32,960 bases of DNA from Ilyobacter polytropus (GCA_003246855.1 QKCP01000154.1:1-32960); one strand, 5' to 3'; positions 24,052 through 32,960 are shown, numbered from the stretch's first letter. Made by a program: numbers and translations. The notes: generated from the sequence alone by a model not told the origin.

Positions 24052-24718
24052 AACGAATAAAATACTTCTGTTGATAGGAAGTCCAAAAGGGGTGACTAGC
24101 ACATCTGCAATATTAGGAAATTATGTCTTAAAAAAACTTAAAGAAAAAAATTTTGAAACAAAAGTGCTGCATATACATTCAGAATTAAAATCAGAAAAAG
24201 CACAACATAAATTCCTTGATGCAGTTGAAAAAACAGATTTAATACTGCTTACTTTCCCTCTTTATGTTGATACTATTCCAGCTCCTGTAATAAGGGCTTT
24301 TGAATTGATAGCAGAAAATATTTGGAAAAATAAGCAGCATAGAAGACAAAAATTGATTGCTATAGCCAATTGCGGTTTTCCAGAAGCAGAGCAGAACAGA
24401 TTTGCCATATCTATCTGCAAACAATTTTCTTTAGAGACAGGAATTGAGTGGGGTGGTGGACTGTATTTGGGGATGGGGGGAGCTGTTAATGAAAAATTTT
24501 TAAATAAATCTGGCGGGAAGAATGTAAAAAAAGCATTGGATTTAATGGCCGAATCTATAATCTTAGGAACAGAAATTCCTAATGAAGCTCTGAAATATAT
24601 GTCTACTCCAATTGTATCAAGTAAAAGGCTGTATATTTTTATGGGGAATATAGCGTGGAAAATGCAAGCGTTAAAAAATAAAGTTTATAAAAAATTAGAT
24701 GATAGACCTTTTGCGTAG
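24044..24718 (+). CDS. Flavodoxin-fold NAD(P)H oxidoreductase, partner of the upstream gene
   Basis: 224 residues from ATG 24044 (MNRTNKILLLIGSPKG), preceded by AGGTGAT; the GTG at 24035 is less likely. LIGSPKGVTSTSAILGNYV is the FMN-binding start and LTFPLYVDTIPAPVIRAFELIAEN the active-site loop. A second part with WGGGLYLGMGGAVN follows and a basic C-terminus. Overlaps the upstream gene by 8 bp, so likely co-translated, perhaps a heteromeric flavoprotein. Last of the PPK2-AlkD operon. Confidence 0.82.
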   Translation: MNRTNKILLLIGSPKGVTSTSAILGNYVLKKLKEKNFETKVLHIHSELKSEKAQHKFLDAVEKTDLILLTFPLYVDTIPAPVIRAFELIAENIWKNKQHRRQKLIAIANCGFPEAEQNRFAISICKQFSLETGIEWGGGLYLGMGGAVNEKFLNKSGGKNVKKALDLMAESIILGTEIPNEALKYMSTPIVSSKRLYIFMGNIAWKMQALKNKVYKKLDDRPFA

Positions 24719-24800
24719 GCGGTCATAAAAACAAAATCAAAACGGTATTTTTTAAAATGGAGACTCTGCTTAACTTTACAATCTGAATTAAAAGAATTGA

Positions 24801-24834
24801 AAAACCCCTGCATTATTGCAGGGGTTTTAGTATA
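24801..24834. terminator. Terminator between flavoprotein operon and pyruvate carboxylase
   Basis: Stem AAAACCCCTGCA (24801-24812) with TGCAGGGGTTTT (24817-24828), loop TTAT; A- and T-rich flanks make it bidirectional. Confidence 0.9.
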
Positions 24835-24842
24835 TTTTACAG

Positions 24843-27800
24843 TTATTTAGAAAGTTGGATAAGAAGTTCTCCAGATTGTACTCTTTGTCCTTCTTTTATG
24901 AAAATTTTGTCTACAACACCGCTTGATTTAGCCGTTATAATTGTCTCCATTTTCATAGCTTCTATGATAACTAACTTTTGATTTTCTTCTATTTTGTCCC
25001 CTTCGTTAACAAGGACTTTGATGATAGTACCAGGGATGCTTGCCCCTATTTGCAGATCATCATCAGGATCTACCATTTTTATGCTTTCGCTAGATACAGA
25101 AGAAACAGTCTGGGTTTTGTCTTTTACCCTTGTCTCTCTTCTATTTCCGTTCACTTCAAATGCTACAGTTCTGTAGCCTTCGTTGTCAAGCTTAGATATT
25201 TGAAGAAGAGTTATAACCATTATTTTCCCTTCTTTAAGCTTAATTTCGCATGTTTCCCCTTCTGCAAGTCCGTGGAAGTAGATGTCACTTCCCAATTTGC
25301 TGAAATCTCCATGTTCTTTTATGTATTTTAAGTAGTCCTCAAATACATCTGGGTATAGAGCGTAGCTAAGTGCGTCTTGCATAGTAGGCTTGATTTTGTG
25401 TTTTGTTTCTAGGTATTCTTTTATTTTTACAAAATCTTCAGAAGGCAAAAGCTCACCAGGTCTGCAAGTGATAGGCTCTTCACCTTTCAAGACGATCGCT
25501 TGGAGTTCTTTAGGGAATCCTCCTTCAGGCTGCCCCATCATACCTTTGAAGTATGCAACTACTGAATCAGGGAAAGCAAGGTCTTTACCTTTTTCAAGTA
25601 TATTTTCAGGAGTAAGGTTATTTTGAACCATGAATATAGCCATGTCTCCTACCATTTTAGAAGAAGGTGTTACTTTTACTATATCTCCTACAAGCAGGTT
25701 GACTTTTTTGAACATCTCTTTGATTTCATCGAATCTATGTCCAAGACCGAAACTCTCGATTTGAGGTTTAAGGTTTGAGTACTGTCCTCCTGGGATTTCA
25801 TATTTATAAATTTCAGTAGAACCTGATTTAAGTCCTGATTCAAACTGAGCATAAACAGGTCTTACAGCGTTCCAGTAGTTAGATATTTGTTGAACGTCAT
25901 CAAGATTTATTCCAGTGTCCCTATCTGTATTTTCTAATGCTGCAACTACAGAGTTTAAAGAAGGTTGGCTTGTAAGCCCGGACATAGCATCAAAAGCTGT
26001 ATCCACTATGTCAACCCCTGCTTCTGCAGCCATTAGTACAGTTGCTACTCCATTTCCAGTAGTGTCATGTGTATGTAGATGTATAGGGATAGATATATTT
26101 TCTTTAAGAGCCTTTATAAGTTTTTCTGCTGCATATGGTTTTAGTAGAGCAGACATATCTTTGATACCAAGTATATGTGCCCCCATAGCCTCTATCTCTT
26201 TGGCTTTTTTCACGTAGTAGTCAAGCGTATACTTTGTCTTAGACTTGTCTAGGATGTCACCTGTATAGCAGATGCATACTTCGGCGATTTTTCCATTTTT
26301 AATAACTTCTCTGACAGGGACTTCCATTCCTTTAACCCAGTTTAAAGAGTCGAAAATTCTGAAAAGATCAATACCGCTATCTGAAGCTTCTTTTATGAAT
26401 TCTTCAATTACGTTGTCAGGATAATTTTTGTATCCCACTGCGTTAGACCCTCTTATAAGCATTTGAAGAAGGACATTCGGCACTCTTTTTCTTATTTCTT
26501 TTAGTCTTTCCCAAGGAGATTCTTTTAAGAATCTGTATGAAACGTCAAAAGTAGCTCCTCCCCACATACCGATTGAGAAAAGATCTTTACCAAGGATAGA
26601 TGTATCTCTAGCTATTTTTAGCATATCAGTTGTTCTCACACGGGTAGCCATTAGTGACTGGTGAGCATCTCTCATTGTTGTATCTGTAAGAAGTAGTTTG
26701 TTTTGATTTTTAATCCACTCAACTACACCCTCTGGACCCTTTTCTTCAAGGATTTGTTTTGTACCAGATAGCTTTTCAGGCATAGGTGCATTAGGTATAT
26801 GCGGTACGTCAAACTCTGTTTTAACCCCGTGAGTCTCGTTTACCACTTTTTCAGCAATAAACTTTAAGATATTCCCTTCATAATCTCTTTTTACAGAGAT
26901 ATCAAAAAGTTCCGGATGTTCAGGTATAAACCCAGTAGTAAAGTCACCGCTTGCAAATTTAGGATGATTCAATACGTTTACCAAGAAAGCAATATTTGTT
27001 TTTACGCCAGTAATTTTAGTCTCTTTTATAGAACGAAGAGCTTTTCTTATAGCATCAGTAAATGAATTTCCGTGTGAAATAACCTTTACAAGCAAACTGT
27101 CGTAGTAAGGGCTTATAACAGCCCCAGCATAGCCGTTTCCACCGTCTAAACGGACACCTAGGCCAGATCCTGTTCTGTATATGTCTATTTTACCTGTGTC
27201 AGGTGCGAAGTTGTTTACAGGGTCTTCAGTTGTTACCCTACATTGGATAGAGTACCCCCTGGATTTGATAGCGTCTTGAGAAGCTATTCCTATCTCTTCT
27301 GAATTTAGTGCATATCCTTCAGCCACAAGTATTTGACTTTGAACTAAGTCTATGCCGGTAACCATCTCTGTGATTGTATGCTCAACCTGGATTCTAGGGT
27401 TCATCTCGATAAAATAGTGACTTCCAGTTTTATCAACTAAGAATTCTAGAGTACCAGCATTTACGTACCCCACTTCTCTAGCTATTTTTAATGCATCATT
27501 ACACATCTCTTGCCTTTTTTCTTCAGTTAAGGTAAGAGCAGGAGTTATCTCAATAACTTTTTGATGCCTTCTCTGTATCGAACAGTCTCTTTCAAAAAGG
27601 TGAACTATGTTTCCATGTTTATCCCCAAGGATTTGAACCTCTATATGTTTAGGCTGTTCTACATATTTTTCTATAAACATATCATCTATACCAAAAGCTT
27701 TTTTTGCTTCATTTTTAGCACTTCTATAAGAAGAAAGTAATTCAGACTCTTCCCTTACGATACGCATCCCACGTCCGCCACCGCCAGCAGCAGCTTTCAG

Positions 27801-28280
27801 CATTATAGGGTATCCGCAACTTCTAGCGAATTCGAGTGCTTTTTCTTCTGATTCTACTGGTTCATCTATACCAGGAATAGTAGGGACTCCAGCTCTAGCG
27901 GCAACTATTTTAGATTGGATTTTGTCTCCTAGACTTTCCATCATTTCTGCAGTAGGACCTATGAATTCTACCCCTGCCTCAGCACATTTTCTTGCAAATT
28001 CAGGATTTTCAGAAAGGAATCCGTATCCAGGATGGATTGCGTCTACCCCTTTTTTTAGAGCAAGCTTTATTATCTCATCAATGTCAAGGTACGCTTCTAT
28101 AGGACCTTTACCTTTTCCTATTTGATAAGCTTCATCCGCTTTTGTTCTGAAAAGAGCTGTTTTATCTTCTTCAGAATAGATGGCAACAGTTCTTATTCCA
28201 AGTTCTTTACAGGCTCTTATAACTCTTATTGCAATTTCCCCACGGTTTGCAATTAAAACTCTTTTAAATCTTCTACTCAT
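24843..28280 (-). CDS. pyc: Pyruvate carboxylase, single-chain
   Basis: Carboxylates pyruvate to oxaloacetate with ATP and bicarbonate (anaplerosis). 1145 residues in the usual order: biotin carboxylase (1-450, with KAAAGGGGRGMR and EMNPRIQVEH), carboxyltransferase (about 525-800, LLTDTTMRDAHQSLMATR and HLHTHDTTGN), the allosteric/linker part, then the biotin carrier with EAMKME (E1107, biotinylated Lys K1110). RBS GAGGGGG before the ATG on the minus strand. Ends beside a bidirectional terminator. Should be modified by the biotin ligase at 14954. The long 5' region (28281-28912) is probably its control region. Full length and intact. Confidence 0.97.
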   Translation of the reverse strand: MSRRFKRVLIANRGEIAIRVIRACKELGIRTVAIYSEEDKTALFRTKADEAYQIGKGKGPIEAYLDIDEIIKLALKKGVDAIHPGYGFLSENPEFARKCAEAGVEFIGPTAEMMESLGDKIQSKIVAARAGVPTIPGIDEPVESEEKALEFARSCGYPIMLKAAAGGGGRGMRIVREESELLSSYRSAKNEAKKAFGIDDMFIEKYVEQPKHIEVQILGDKHGNIVHLFERDCSIQRRHQKVIEITPALTLTEEKRQEMCNDALKIAREVGYVNAGTLEFLVDKTGSHYFIEMNPRIQVEHTITEMVTGIDLVQSQILVAEGYALNSEEIGIASQDAIKSRGYSIQCRVTTEDPVNNFAPDTGKIDIYRTGSGLGVRLDGGNGYAGAVISPYYDSLLVKVISHGNSFTDAIRKALRSIKETKITGVKTNIAFLVNVLNHPKFASGDFTTGFIPEHPELFDISVKRDYEGNILKFIAEKVVNETHGVKTEFDVPHIPNAPMPEKLSGTKQILEEKGPEGVVEWIKNQNKLLLTDTTMRDAHQSLMATRVRTTDMLKIARDTSILGKDLFSIGMWGGATFDVSYRFLKESPWERLKEIRKRVPNVLLQMLIRGSNAVGYKNYPDNVIEEFIKEASDSGIDLFRIFDSLNWVKGMEVPVREVIKNGKIAEVCICYTGDILDKSKTKYTLDYYVKKAKEIEAMGAHILGIKDMSALLKPYAAEKLIKALKENISIPIHLHTHDTTGNGVATVLMAAEAGVDIVDTAFDAMSGLTSQPSLNSVVAALENTDRDTGINLDDVQQISNYWNAVRPVYAQFESGLKSGSTEIYKYEIPGGQYSNLKPQIESFGLGHRFDEIKEMFKKVNLLVGDIVKVTPSSKMVGDMAIFMVQNNLTPENILEKGKDLAFPDSVVAYFKGMMGQPEGGFPKELQAIVLKGEEPITCRPGELLPSEDFVKIKEYLETKHKIKPTMQDALSYALYPDVFEDYLKYIKEHGDFSKLGSDIYFHGLAEGETCEIKLKEGKIMVITLLQISKLDNEGYRTVAFEVNGNRRETRVKDKTQTVSSVSSESIKMVDPDDDLQIGASIPGTIIKVLVNEGDKIEENQKLVIIEAMKMETIITAKSSGVVDKIFIKEGQRVQSGELLIQLSK

Positions 28281-28912
28281 TCTAACCCCCTCTATAGTGA
28301 TAAAATATTTATATACCTCAATTGGTTATCGACAAATTTTGACTGTATTAAAAATTTAGCATTACAGTACTATATTTTGAAATTTCCACAGCATAGAGTA
28401 TATACGATATCAAGCTATTTTACAACAACTTTTATATTAAAATTTTTCTAGCTGTAGTCTAGTTGGAAAAATAAATCAGTGAAACTTAACAAAACTTAAA
28501 TTTATTTTTAAAATAGATTAAAATATATGGCTAAAAAAACAAGGTTTGAAAGCTGTTAAGGCAATTCACCTTGCTATTTAATTGTAAATTTTATCGCGAC
28601 AACATTAAAAAACTTTTAATAAATAAAATCATTTTTTTAATCTGAGGCACAAATAAATATTGATGATATATATATATAAGCGTAAAACGCTTGATTTCAT
28701 TGATGATTCGGATATAGTAGCCGTCCAAAAATATGGAATGAAGTTAAATTTTTATTACCATTAACATTCTATATTATATGGCAGCCTATGTTATAAGCCC
28801 CCTCACACAGGGGACACAATATTATTTTATCATAAATTCTGGGTCTTTTCACAGTTTTTTTTATATTTATGAAGGGATTTTTTACCCAGACTTAGTTGGA
28901 CAGGATAAAAAC
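28281..28912. other. Long AT-rich region upstream of pyruvate carboxylase
   Basis: About 630 bases without a gene. It holds AAGCGT-AAA-ACGCTT (28678-28692), a TA repeat (about 28666-28676), CCCCT-CACAC-AGGGG (28799-28813), and an imperfect hairpin formed by CAAGGTTTGAA (about 28541-28551) with TTCACCTTG (about 28565-28573). No promoter good enough to name and no riboswitch recognised. Confidence 0.4.
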
Positions 28913-28955
28913 AAATAATCCCCTAAGAGATTCTTAGAGGATTATTTTTTCATGA
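28913..28955. terminator. Terminator at the end of the second nitroreductase
   Basis: CTAAGA (28923-28928) pairs with TCTTAG (28932-28937), continued by AATAATCC/GGATTATT with one mismatch. A and T runs on both sides make it bidirectional. Confidence 0.75.
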
Positions 28956-28971
28956 TGTTAAAGCAAGTAAA

Positions 28972-29484
28972 TTAATGCCACATGTCAAAGTGAACTTTTT
29001 TCTCATTGTATCTGTCTACGAATGAAACTGCTTCAGCAGGATATCCGATAGGTATTATAGCAAACGGAACTATTTCTTTAGGTAAGTTGAATAGTTTGTG
29101 TATAAATTTCATGTCAGCTTTGTGTGGTGCTACACCTACCCATACTGCCCCTAGTCCTTCATTAACGACTTCAAGGAGTATGTTTTCAGTTGCAGCGGCG
29201 CAGTCAAGTTCCAATATTTTTTTATCTTTGACGTCCTTAGTGTTACCCATCACTATTATTGCGCAGTTTGCATCTTTTATCATTTCTGCATGAGGATTCA
29301 TGTGAGATAATTTTTCTAACATTTCATGGTCTCTTATAACCATGAATTCCCAAGGTTGTTCATTAGCTGAAGAAGGTGCTTGCATTGCAGCATGAAGAAG
29401 ATTGTTTATTTTGTCAATTTCCACTTCTTTATCCAAGTATTTTGTTACGCTTCTTCTGTTTTTGATTACTTCCATCATTTCCAT
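28972..29484 (-). CDS. Nitroreductase family protein (short form)
   Basis: 170 residues, FMN-dependent. KNRRSVTKYLD binds FMN phosphate; AAMQAPSSANEQPWEFMVI and NILLEVVNEGLGAVWVGV complete the fold, and PFAIIPIGYPAE is the C-terminal strand. RBS GAGGTGAT before the ATG at 29484. Monocistronic, with terminator. Substrate unknown. Confidence 0.9.
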   Translation of the reverse strand: MEMMEVIKNRRSVTKYLDKEVEIDKINNLLHAAMQAPSSANEQPWEFMVIRDHEMLEKLSHMNPHAEMIKDANCAIIVMGNTKDVKDKKILELDCAAATENILLEVVNEGLGAVWVGVAPHKADMKFIHKLFNLPKEIVPFAIIPIGYPAEAVSFVDRYNEKKVHFDMWH

Positions 29485-29774
29485 AAAATATCACCTCTAT
29501 CGCCAAAACATTACCTACAATAAATGTAAACCTCTATTTATAATTTACTACATAGCGGGATGGTAAAATGGATTTTTTATTGTTTTAGATAGATAATTTT
29601 TTAAGGTATAACATAAATTTTTTTTTAGCATTGATCTGCGCGTAATGTATTTTAAGTGTTTATAGATTTAGATATGGATAATTAGCTTATTAGAAAATTT
29701 GTTAATAAAGTTAAAAATATAAAAAGGATATAAGGGATAAATATTTAAATTAATCTATATCAGGGGTGATGTTG
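29485..29774. other. Intergenic, no feature seen
   Basis: About 290 AT-rich bases between the divergent nitroreductase and the membrane-anchored protein. I see no ORF, repeat or convincing promoter. Confidence 0.4.
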
Positions 29775-30416
29775 ATGAAAAAGAGATATTTGTATTTTAT
29801 AATTTTGACGGCAGTAACAATAAGTAGCCTACCTATGTTTAGGATTCTCATAAACAAAAGAGTGGTCTCGGTGGCAGACTATTTTCCTAAAAAAAGAATG
29901 GTTAAAGTGTTTGCCGGCGGATTTGAAAATGCCGGATTTGCGGAGATTGTGGACAGGTTTTCAAAAAATATGGTCTATGTAAAGCAGATTGACACCGGAG
30001 CAAATGTGCTTATGACATACGAAGTTACAGACGAACACATCATGTTGGTCGCGTCAAAGGAATACCAATATAGAGTAAGCTATGAGGAAGAATTAAACGG
30101 TGAGTCAAAGATGGGAAGGATAATGCTAAAAGCACCGATAAAAAAAGGGACCAAGTGGAGTGACAGTGAAGGTATATATGAGATAAAAAGTGTAGATGTA
30201 GACGTAAAGACTCCTTACGAGGATTTTAAATGCATAGAAGTGCTTTACAGCAGAAACGAATTTCAAATGACGAGGTATTACGCCAAGGGAGTGGGGCTGG
30301 TTATGGAGGATTCTCCTTACGGATTCAAAATGCTTGTGGCAATAGATGATATTGTAGATTCAGAGGATGAAAACGGTCTGAGAAGGCGTTATCTGGGAGA
30401 AGAAAATACAGATTAG
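29775..30416 (+). CDS. Membrane-anchored extracytoplasmic protein of unknown function
   Basis: 213 residues from ATG 29775 (MKKRYLYF), with AGGGG at 29762-29766. One N-terminal hydrophobic anchor or uncleaved signal (about residues 4-25), then a beta-rich domain: YVKQIDTGANVLMTYEV, RIMLKAPIKKGTKWSDSEGIYEI, DVDVKTPYEDFKCIEV and YYAKGVGLV. The KKGTKW ... KTPYEDFKCIEV ... YYAKGVGLV pattern resembles secreted/lipoprotein domains of unknown function in Clostridia and others. It may form an operon with the next gene (53 bp downstream). Confidence 0.65.
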   Translation: MKKRYLYFIILTAVTISSLPMFRILINKRVVSVADYFPKKRMVKVFAGGFENAGFAEIVDRFSKNMVYVKQIDTGANVLMTYEVTDEHIMLVASKEYQYRVSYEEELNGESKMGRIMLKAPIKKGTKWSDSEGIYEIKSVDVDVKTPYEDFKCIEVLYSRNEFQMTRYYAKGVGLVMEDSPYGFKMLVAIDDIVDSEDENGLRRRYLGEENTD

Positions 30417-30469
30417 AATTACTTTATCGTAGAAAAAGGTATATAAACTGTGCGAAGGAGATGGGTGTA

Positions 30470-30889
30470 TTGAATAGATTGAATGCTTTATTTTCAGCAG
30501 GGGCATTTGGCGGAATGTTAAACTGTGTAGTGGTGTGGTTTTTTGGTGTTATTGGGGTAAACCAAATTTTGGGGGTAGATATAGCTCCTGCTTTTACCCC
30601 GGAGTATTTATACCCAAGGATAGTCTGGGGCGGGATATGGGGTATAATTCTTTTGCTGCCCTTCTATCAAAATAAGCTTTTTATAAGAGGGCTACTCCTA
30701 AGCCTTGGCCCTACATTAGTCCAGCTTTTCATTGTTTTTCCATTGAAAGCAGGAAAAGGCATCATGGGACTGGAGCTTGGGAAGCTTACTCCAGTATTAG
30801 TCGTAATATTTAATGCCGCTTGGGGAATAGGAGCTGCTTGGTGGTACCACATGAGTGTAGGAAAGAAGAAAAGGGGAATATACTCATAA
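30470..30889 (+). CDS. Four-helix integral membrane protein of unknown function
   Basis: 139 residues, four hydrophobic segments (about 7-30, 50-65, 72-92, 105-125). Motifs TPEYLYPRIVWGGIWGIILLLP and RGLLLSLGPTLVQLFIVFP recall a widespread bacterial family with no known role. TTG 30470 is preferred, 9 nt after AAGGAG (30455-30460); the ATG at 30461 abuts the RBS. Confidence 0.65.
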   Translation: MNRLNALFSAGAFGGMLNCVVVWFFGVIGVNQILGVDIAPAFTPEYLYPRIVWGGIWGIILLLPFYQNKLFIRGLLLSLGPTLVQLFIVFPLKAGKGIMGLELGKLTPVLVVIFNAAWGIGAAWWYHMSVGKKKRGIYS

Positions 30890-30991
30890 AAAATATTATT
30901 TATACTATAAAAAAATAAAAATTAAAGGATTTTGAAAAATAAAGCTTAAATCTAATTTAAGTAAATAAAAGAAGTGGGGTGAGCTTTTCTT

Positions 30992-31423
30992 ATGGAAAAT
31001 ATTCAGCGGGAAAATTTAATGGAAATTAATTACCAGAATATTATAGAGAAGTTGAGACTTGAAGTAGAGAGATACAGAGAAGCTCTATATATAAGTAAAA
31101 AAAATTTTGAAGTGGGTGAAAATATTAAGAAGAACCGTAGGGTGAGTCCTGAAAGTGCGTTAGAAGACATCTATTCAAATTTTTGGGAAGGCACAGAAAA
31201 AGAAACTTTAGAGACAGATTGGAACCCAAAAGTAGACTCTGAAAAATACAGTGAAGATCATTTAAAGCACTACTTATACAATATAGACAAAAGTAAAATC
31301 GAGATTATGGACAGATACTTGGATTTTTTGGAAAAAATAATAGCTACAGGTAACCGCAGCTATGTGGAAAAATGGTTTAAAAAATACAGAGAGTTCATAT
31401 ACCATGATTGGGTTATGCACTAA
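30992..31423 (+). CDS. Hypothetical protein, 143 residues
   Basis: Soluble, charged, mostly helical, with a coiled-coil-like start (IIEKLRLEVERYREALYISKKNFEV) and a C-terminal segment YVEKWFKKYREFIYHDW. RBS GGGGTGAG ahead of ATG 30992. No family recognised. Followed by a clean terminator. Confidence 0.55.
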   Translation: MENIQRENLMEINYQNIIEKLRLEVERYREALYISKKNFEVGENIKKNRRVSPESALEDIYSNFWEGTEKETLETDWNPKVDSEKYSEDHLKHYLYNIDKSKIEIMDRYLDFLEKIIATGNRSYVEKWFKKYREFIYHDWVMH

Positions 31424-31456
31424 AAAGCAGCTTACTTTGCTGCTTTTTATTTTTAT
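31422..31456 (+). terminator. Intrinsic terminator
   Basis: AAAAAGCAGC (31422-31431) with GCTGCTTTTT (31439-31448), 7-nt loop, then A and T-run. Confidence 0.9.
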
Positions 31457-31888
31457 GTCGAGTAGAAACGCCGGGATAAAGCTTGTTTTAAAAAGGAAAT
31501 TGTTAAAACTTTAGATATATTTAATTATGCAAGTTGAAATTTCAAATAGAATATTAAATTAATTGAAAGGCTACGGTGCAAAGCATTCTTTTAGTTACGA
31601 ATTACATAACTGGATACGAGTAAAAAATTAAATGAAATTATATTTTAGACACAGTGCTGACGAAGTGAAATTAAGAGTTTTGCATAGCAACAAAAAAGAA
31701 TTTTAAGATTTTTTTTAATAAACAGGACAATGTGTGAAAAAGCATGACAAAAAATATTTTTATTTTAAGATGCTTTCTCTGTGAAACTAAAAAGCTTTTT
31801 AGATAAATGCAGTATAAACTAAAAACATAGCACACAAAAGACCATATTATGAAATAGGCAATTTTTATAGAGGTAAGGAGGTTATATT
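31449..31888. other. Region upstream of the CDF transporter
   Basis: About 440 bases. It holds TTGAAATTTCAA (31534-31545), a perfect 12-bp palindrome, and the 16-bp palindrome at 31787-31802. No known metal riboswitch pattern was recognised. Confidence 0.4.
31787..31802. promoter_or_regulatory. 16-bp perfect palindrome upstream of CDF gene
   Basis: CTAAAAAGCTTTTTAG is self-complementary over all 16 bases and lies just before a -10-like TATAAA (31813-31818), that is over the -35 region. It could be a metal-sensing repressor operator; inference only. Confidence 0.45.
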
Positions 31889-32806
31889 ATGATAAACCTC
31901 GATAATAGGTTAAAAGTTGCAGAAAGATTGACTATGATAGGTTTTTTGGGAAATATCATGCTGACAATCTTCAAACTTATTGCAGGGTTTACCGGTAGGA
32001 GTAGCGCTATGGTTGCCGATGGAGTTCACTCCTTTTCTGATTTTGTGACAGATATAATAGTAATGGTAAGTTTCAGAATTTCCGGAAAGCCAGCCGATGA
32101 AAATCATAACTACGGGCATGGGAAATTTGAGACTATAGCAGCAGTTCTTGTAAGCATAGCTCTAGTTTACGCAGGTATATTAATATTAAAAAGCGGATTT
32201 TCAAAAATATTTTTTTTAGCGAGTGGAGGAAGTATGGAGGCTCCCAAAATGATAGCCTTATACGCTGCGGCTGTGTCCATAGTTACGAAAGAAGCTTTAT
32301 ACAGGGTAACGGTTGTTGAAGGCAGGAGAATAAAAAGTCAGGCAGTTATAGCAAATGCATGGCATCACAGATCGGATGCGCTTTCTTCAGTGGGCACCTT
32401 GGTGGGGATAGGAGGGGCCATAGCGTTAGGAGAACACTGGGTAATTCTAGACCCGATAGCTTCCATAGTTGTAAGTATATTTATATTAAAAGCTGCTTTG
32501 GATATATTTATGCCAACTTTAAATGAGCTTGTGGAAGGGGCGTTAAGTGAAGATGAAGTGAAGACGATAACAGACATAATATCGAATGAAGAGGGAGTCA
32601 AAGACTACCACAGGTTAAAAACTAGAAGAGTAGGAGAAAGGGTAGCCATAGAGTTCCATATTCTTGTAGACAAAAGGCTTACAATAGTAGAAGCACATAA
32701 TGTATCCAGAAGCCTCGAAAACAAATTGAAAAAGGAGTTCGGAGAAACTACTCATATCTCAGTACATATAGAACCATTTATTGAAGCTGAAAAAAAGGAA
32801 AAGTGA
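31889..32806 (+). CDS. Cation diffusion facilitator (CDF) metal exporter
   Basis: 305 residues, six transmembrane helices and a C-terminal cytoplasmic domain (about 215-300). Exports divalent metal in exchange for H+. TM2 motif ADGVHSFSDFVTD (D44, H47, D51) and TM5 motif WHHRSDALSS (H159, D163) show HxxxD in both sites, the pattern usually linked to zinc-type CDFs; Mn-type CDFs have DxxxD. RBS TAAGGAGG before ATG 31889. The carboxyl end has HISVHIEP, typical of the family. Metal specificity needs experiment. Confidence 0.92.
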   Translation: MINLDNRLKVAERLTMIGFLGNIMLTIFKLIAGFTGRSSAMVADGVHSFSDFVTDIIVMVSFRISGKPADENHNYGHGKFETIAAVLVSIALVYAGILILKSGFSKIFFLASGGSMEAPKMIALYAAAVSIVTKEALYRVTVVEGRRIKSQAVIANAWHHRSDALSSVGTLVGIGGAIALGEHWVILDPIASIVVSIFILKAALDIFMPTLNELVEGALSEDEVKTITDIISNEEGVKDYHRLKTRRVGERVAIEFHILVDKRLTIVEAHNVSRSLENKLKKEFGETTHISVHIEPFIEAEKKEK

Positions 32807-32823
32807 TTCAAAAATTTAGTAAC

Positions 32824-32866
32824 AAAAATTTGGGTGACCAAGTGCTCCCCAAAATTTTTTTTGAAT
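32824..32866 (+). terminator. Probable terminator after CDF gene
   Basis: AAAAATTTGGG (32824-32834) pairs with CCCAAAATTTTT starting at 32848, one bulge, then T-run. A second short hairpin, TTTTGAAT-AAA-ATTCAAAA (32859-32877), overlaps it. Confidence 0.6.
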
Positions 32867-32960
32867 AAAATTCAAAAGTACTGTCACATAATTAAGAGTC
32901 CAAAATTTTATAACAATCCGGTTGCGTTTGCAGGTATTTTTATATATAATATTATTTAAT

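Noticed and set aside
31449-31888. Metal riboswitch before the CDF gene
   Set aside because: The yybP-ykoY and other known metal-riboswitch core sequences are not recognisable.
1-32960. CRISPR array or tRNA/rRNA genes
   Set aside because: No spaced direct repeats of the right length and no tRNA cloverleaf or rRNA sequence were seen by eye; a tRNAscan or Infernal run would settle this.

Overview
The window is low-GC DNA with strong Shine-Dalgarno sequences, short operons and many intrinsic terminators. The gene set includes a class II GalT, a rubrerythrin, a D-lactate dehydrogenase, a single-chain pyruvate carboxylase, AzlCD, an EFR1-type flavodoxin/ferredoxin, a small outer-membrane-barrel candidate and a lipoprotein. 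This points to a fermentative anaerobe with an outer membrane. A member of the Fusobacteriota (Ilyobacter/Propionigenium-like) fits best, but this is inferred from gene content, not from a marker gene. No tRNA, rRNA, CRISPR array, intact insertion sequence or prophage was seen. It reads as chromosomal.

Layout. 1-2.5 kb: 3' part of galT, a small barrel-like protein, rubrerythrin, and a small membrane protein on the minus strand. 2.5-7.6 kb is the least ordinary part: a decayed HD-GYP pseudogene, a macro-domain-like gene behind a promoter with two tandem palindromes, D-lactate dehydrogenase, a 64-residue orphan, a solo TIR-like (ThsB/DUF1863-like) protein, a KTSC protein, and a lipoprotein whose 5' end lacks a normal start. 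7.6-11.5 kb: a minus-strand operon of diguanylate cyclase, FMN-binding split-barrel protein and a PEP-synthase/rifampin-phosphotransferase-like enzyme. 11.5-13 kb: azlCD, with an upstream reading frame overlapping azlC. 13-14 kb: an 81-residue protein with a leader peptide, between two roughly 116-nt tracts that contain no G. 14-18 kb: EFR1 ferredoxin, divergent biotin ligase, fatty acid desaturase, a small orphan and a nitroreductase. 18-20.8 kb: a GH31 alpha-glucosidase with a LacI-type operator. 20.8-24.8 kb: a SHOCT protein, two-domain PPK2, AlkD and two flavodoxin-fold reductases, probably one transcription unit with a terminator/attenuator inside. 24.8-28.3 kb: pyruvate carboxylase (minus). 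28.9-32.9 kb: nitroreductase, three uncharacterised proteins and a CDF metal transporter.

Functional links. The biotin ligase lacks a DNA-binding domain and would biotinylate the pyruvate carboxylase encoded about 9 kb away. Rubrerythrin, two nitroreductases, two flavodoxin-fold reductases, the split-barrel protein and the EFR1 ferredoxin form a large flavin/iron redox complement typical of an anaerobe coping with oxidants. The least explained signals are regulatory or small: the tandem operators before the macro gene, the G-free tracts, the leader peptides, the Pho-box-like repeats before the SHOCT-PPK2 operon, and the possible frameshift in the lipoprotein gene.
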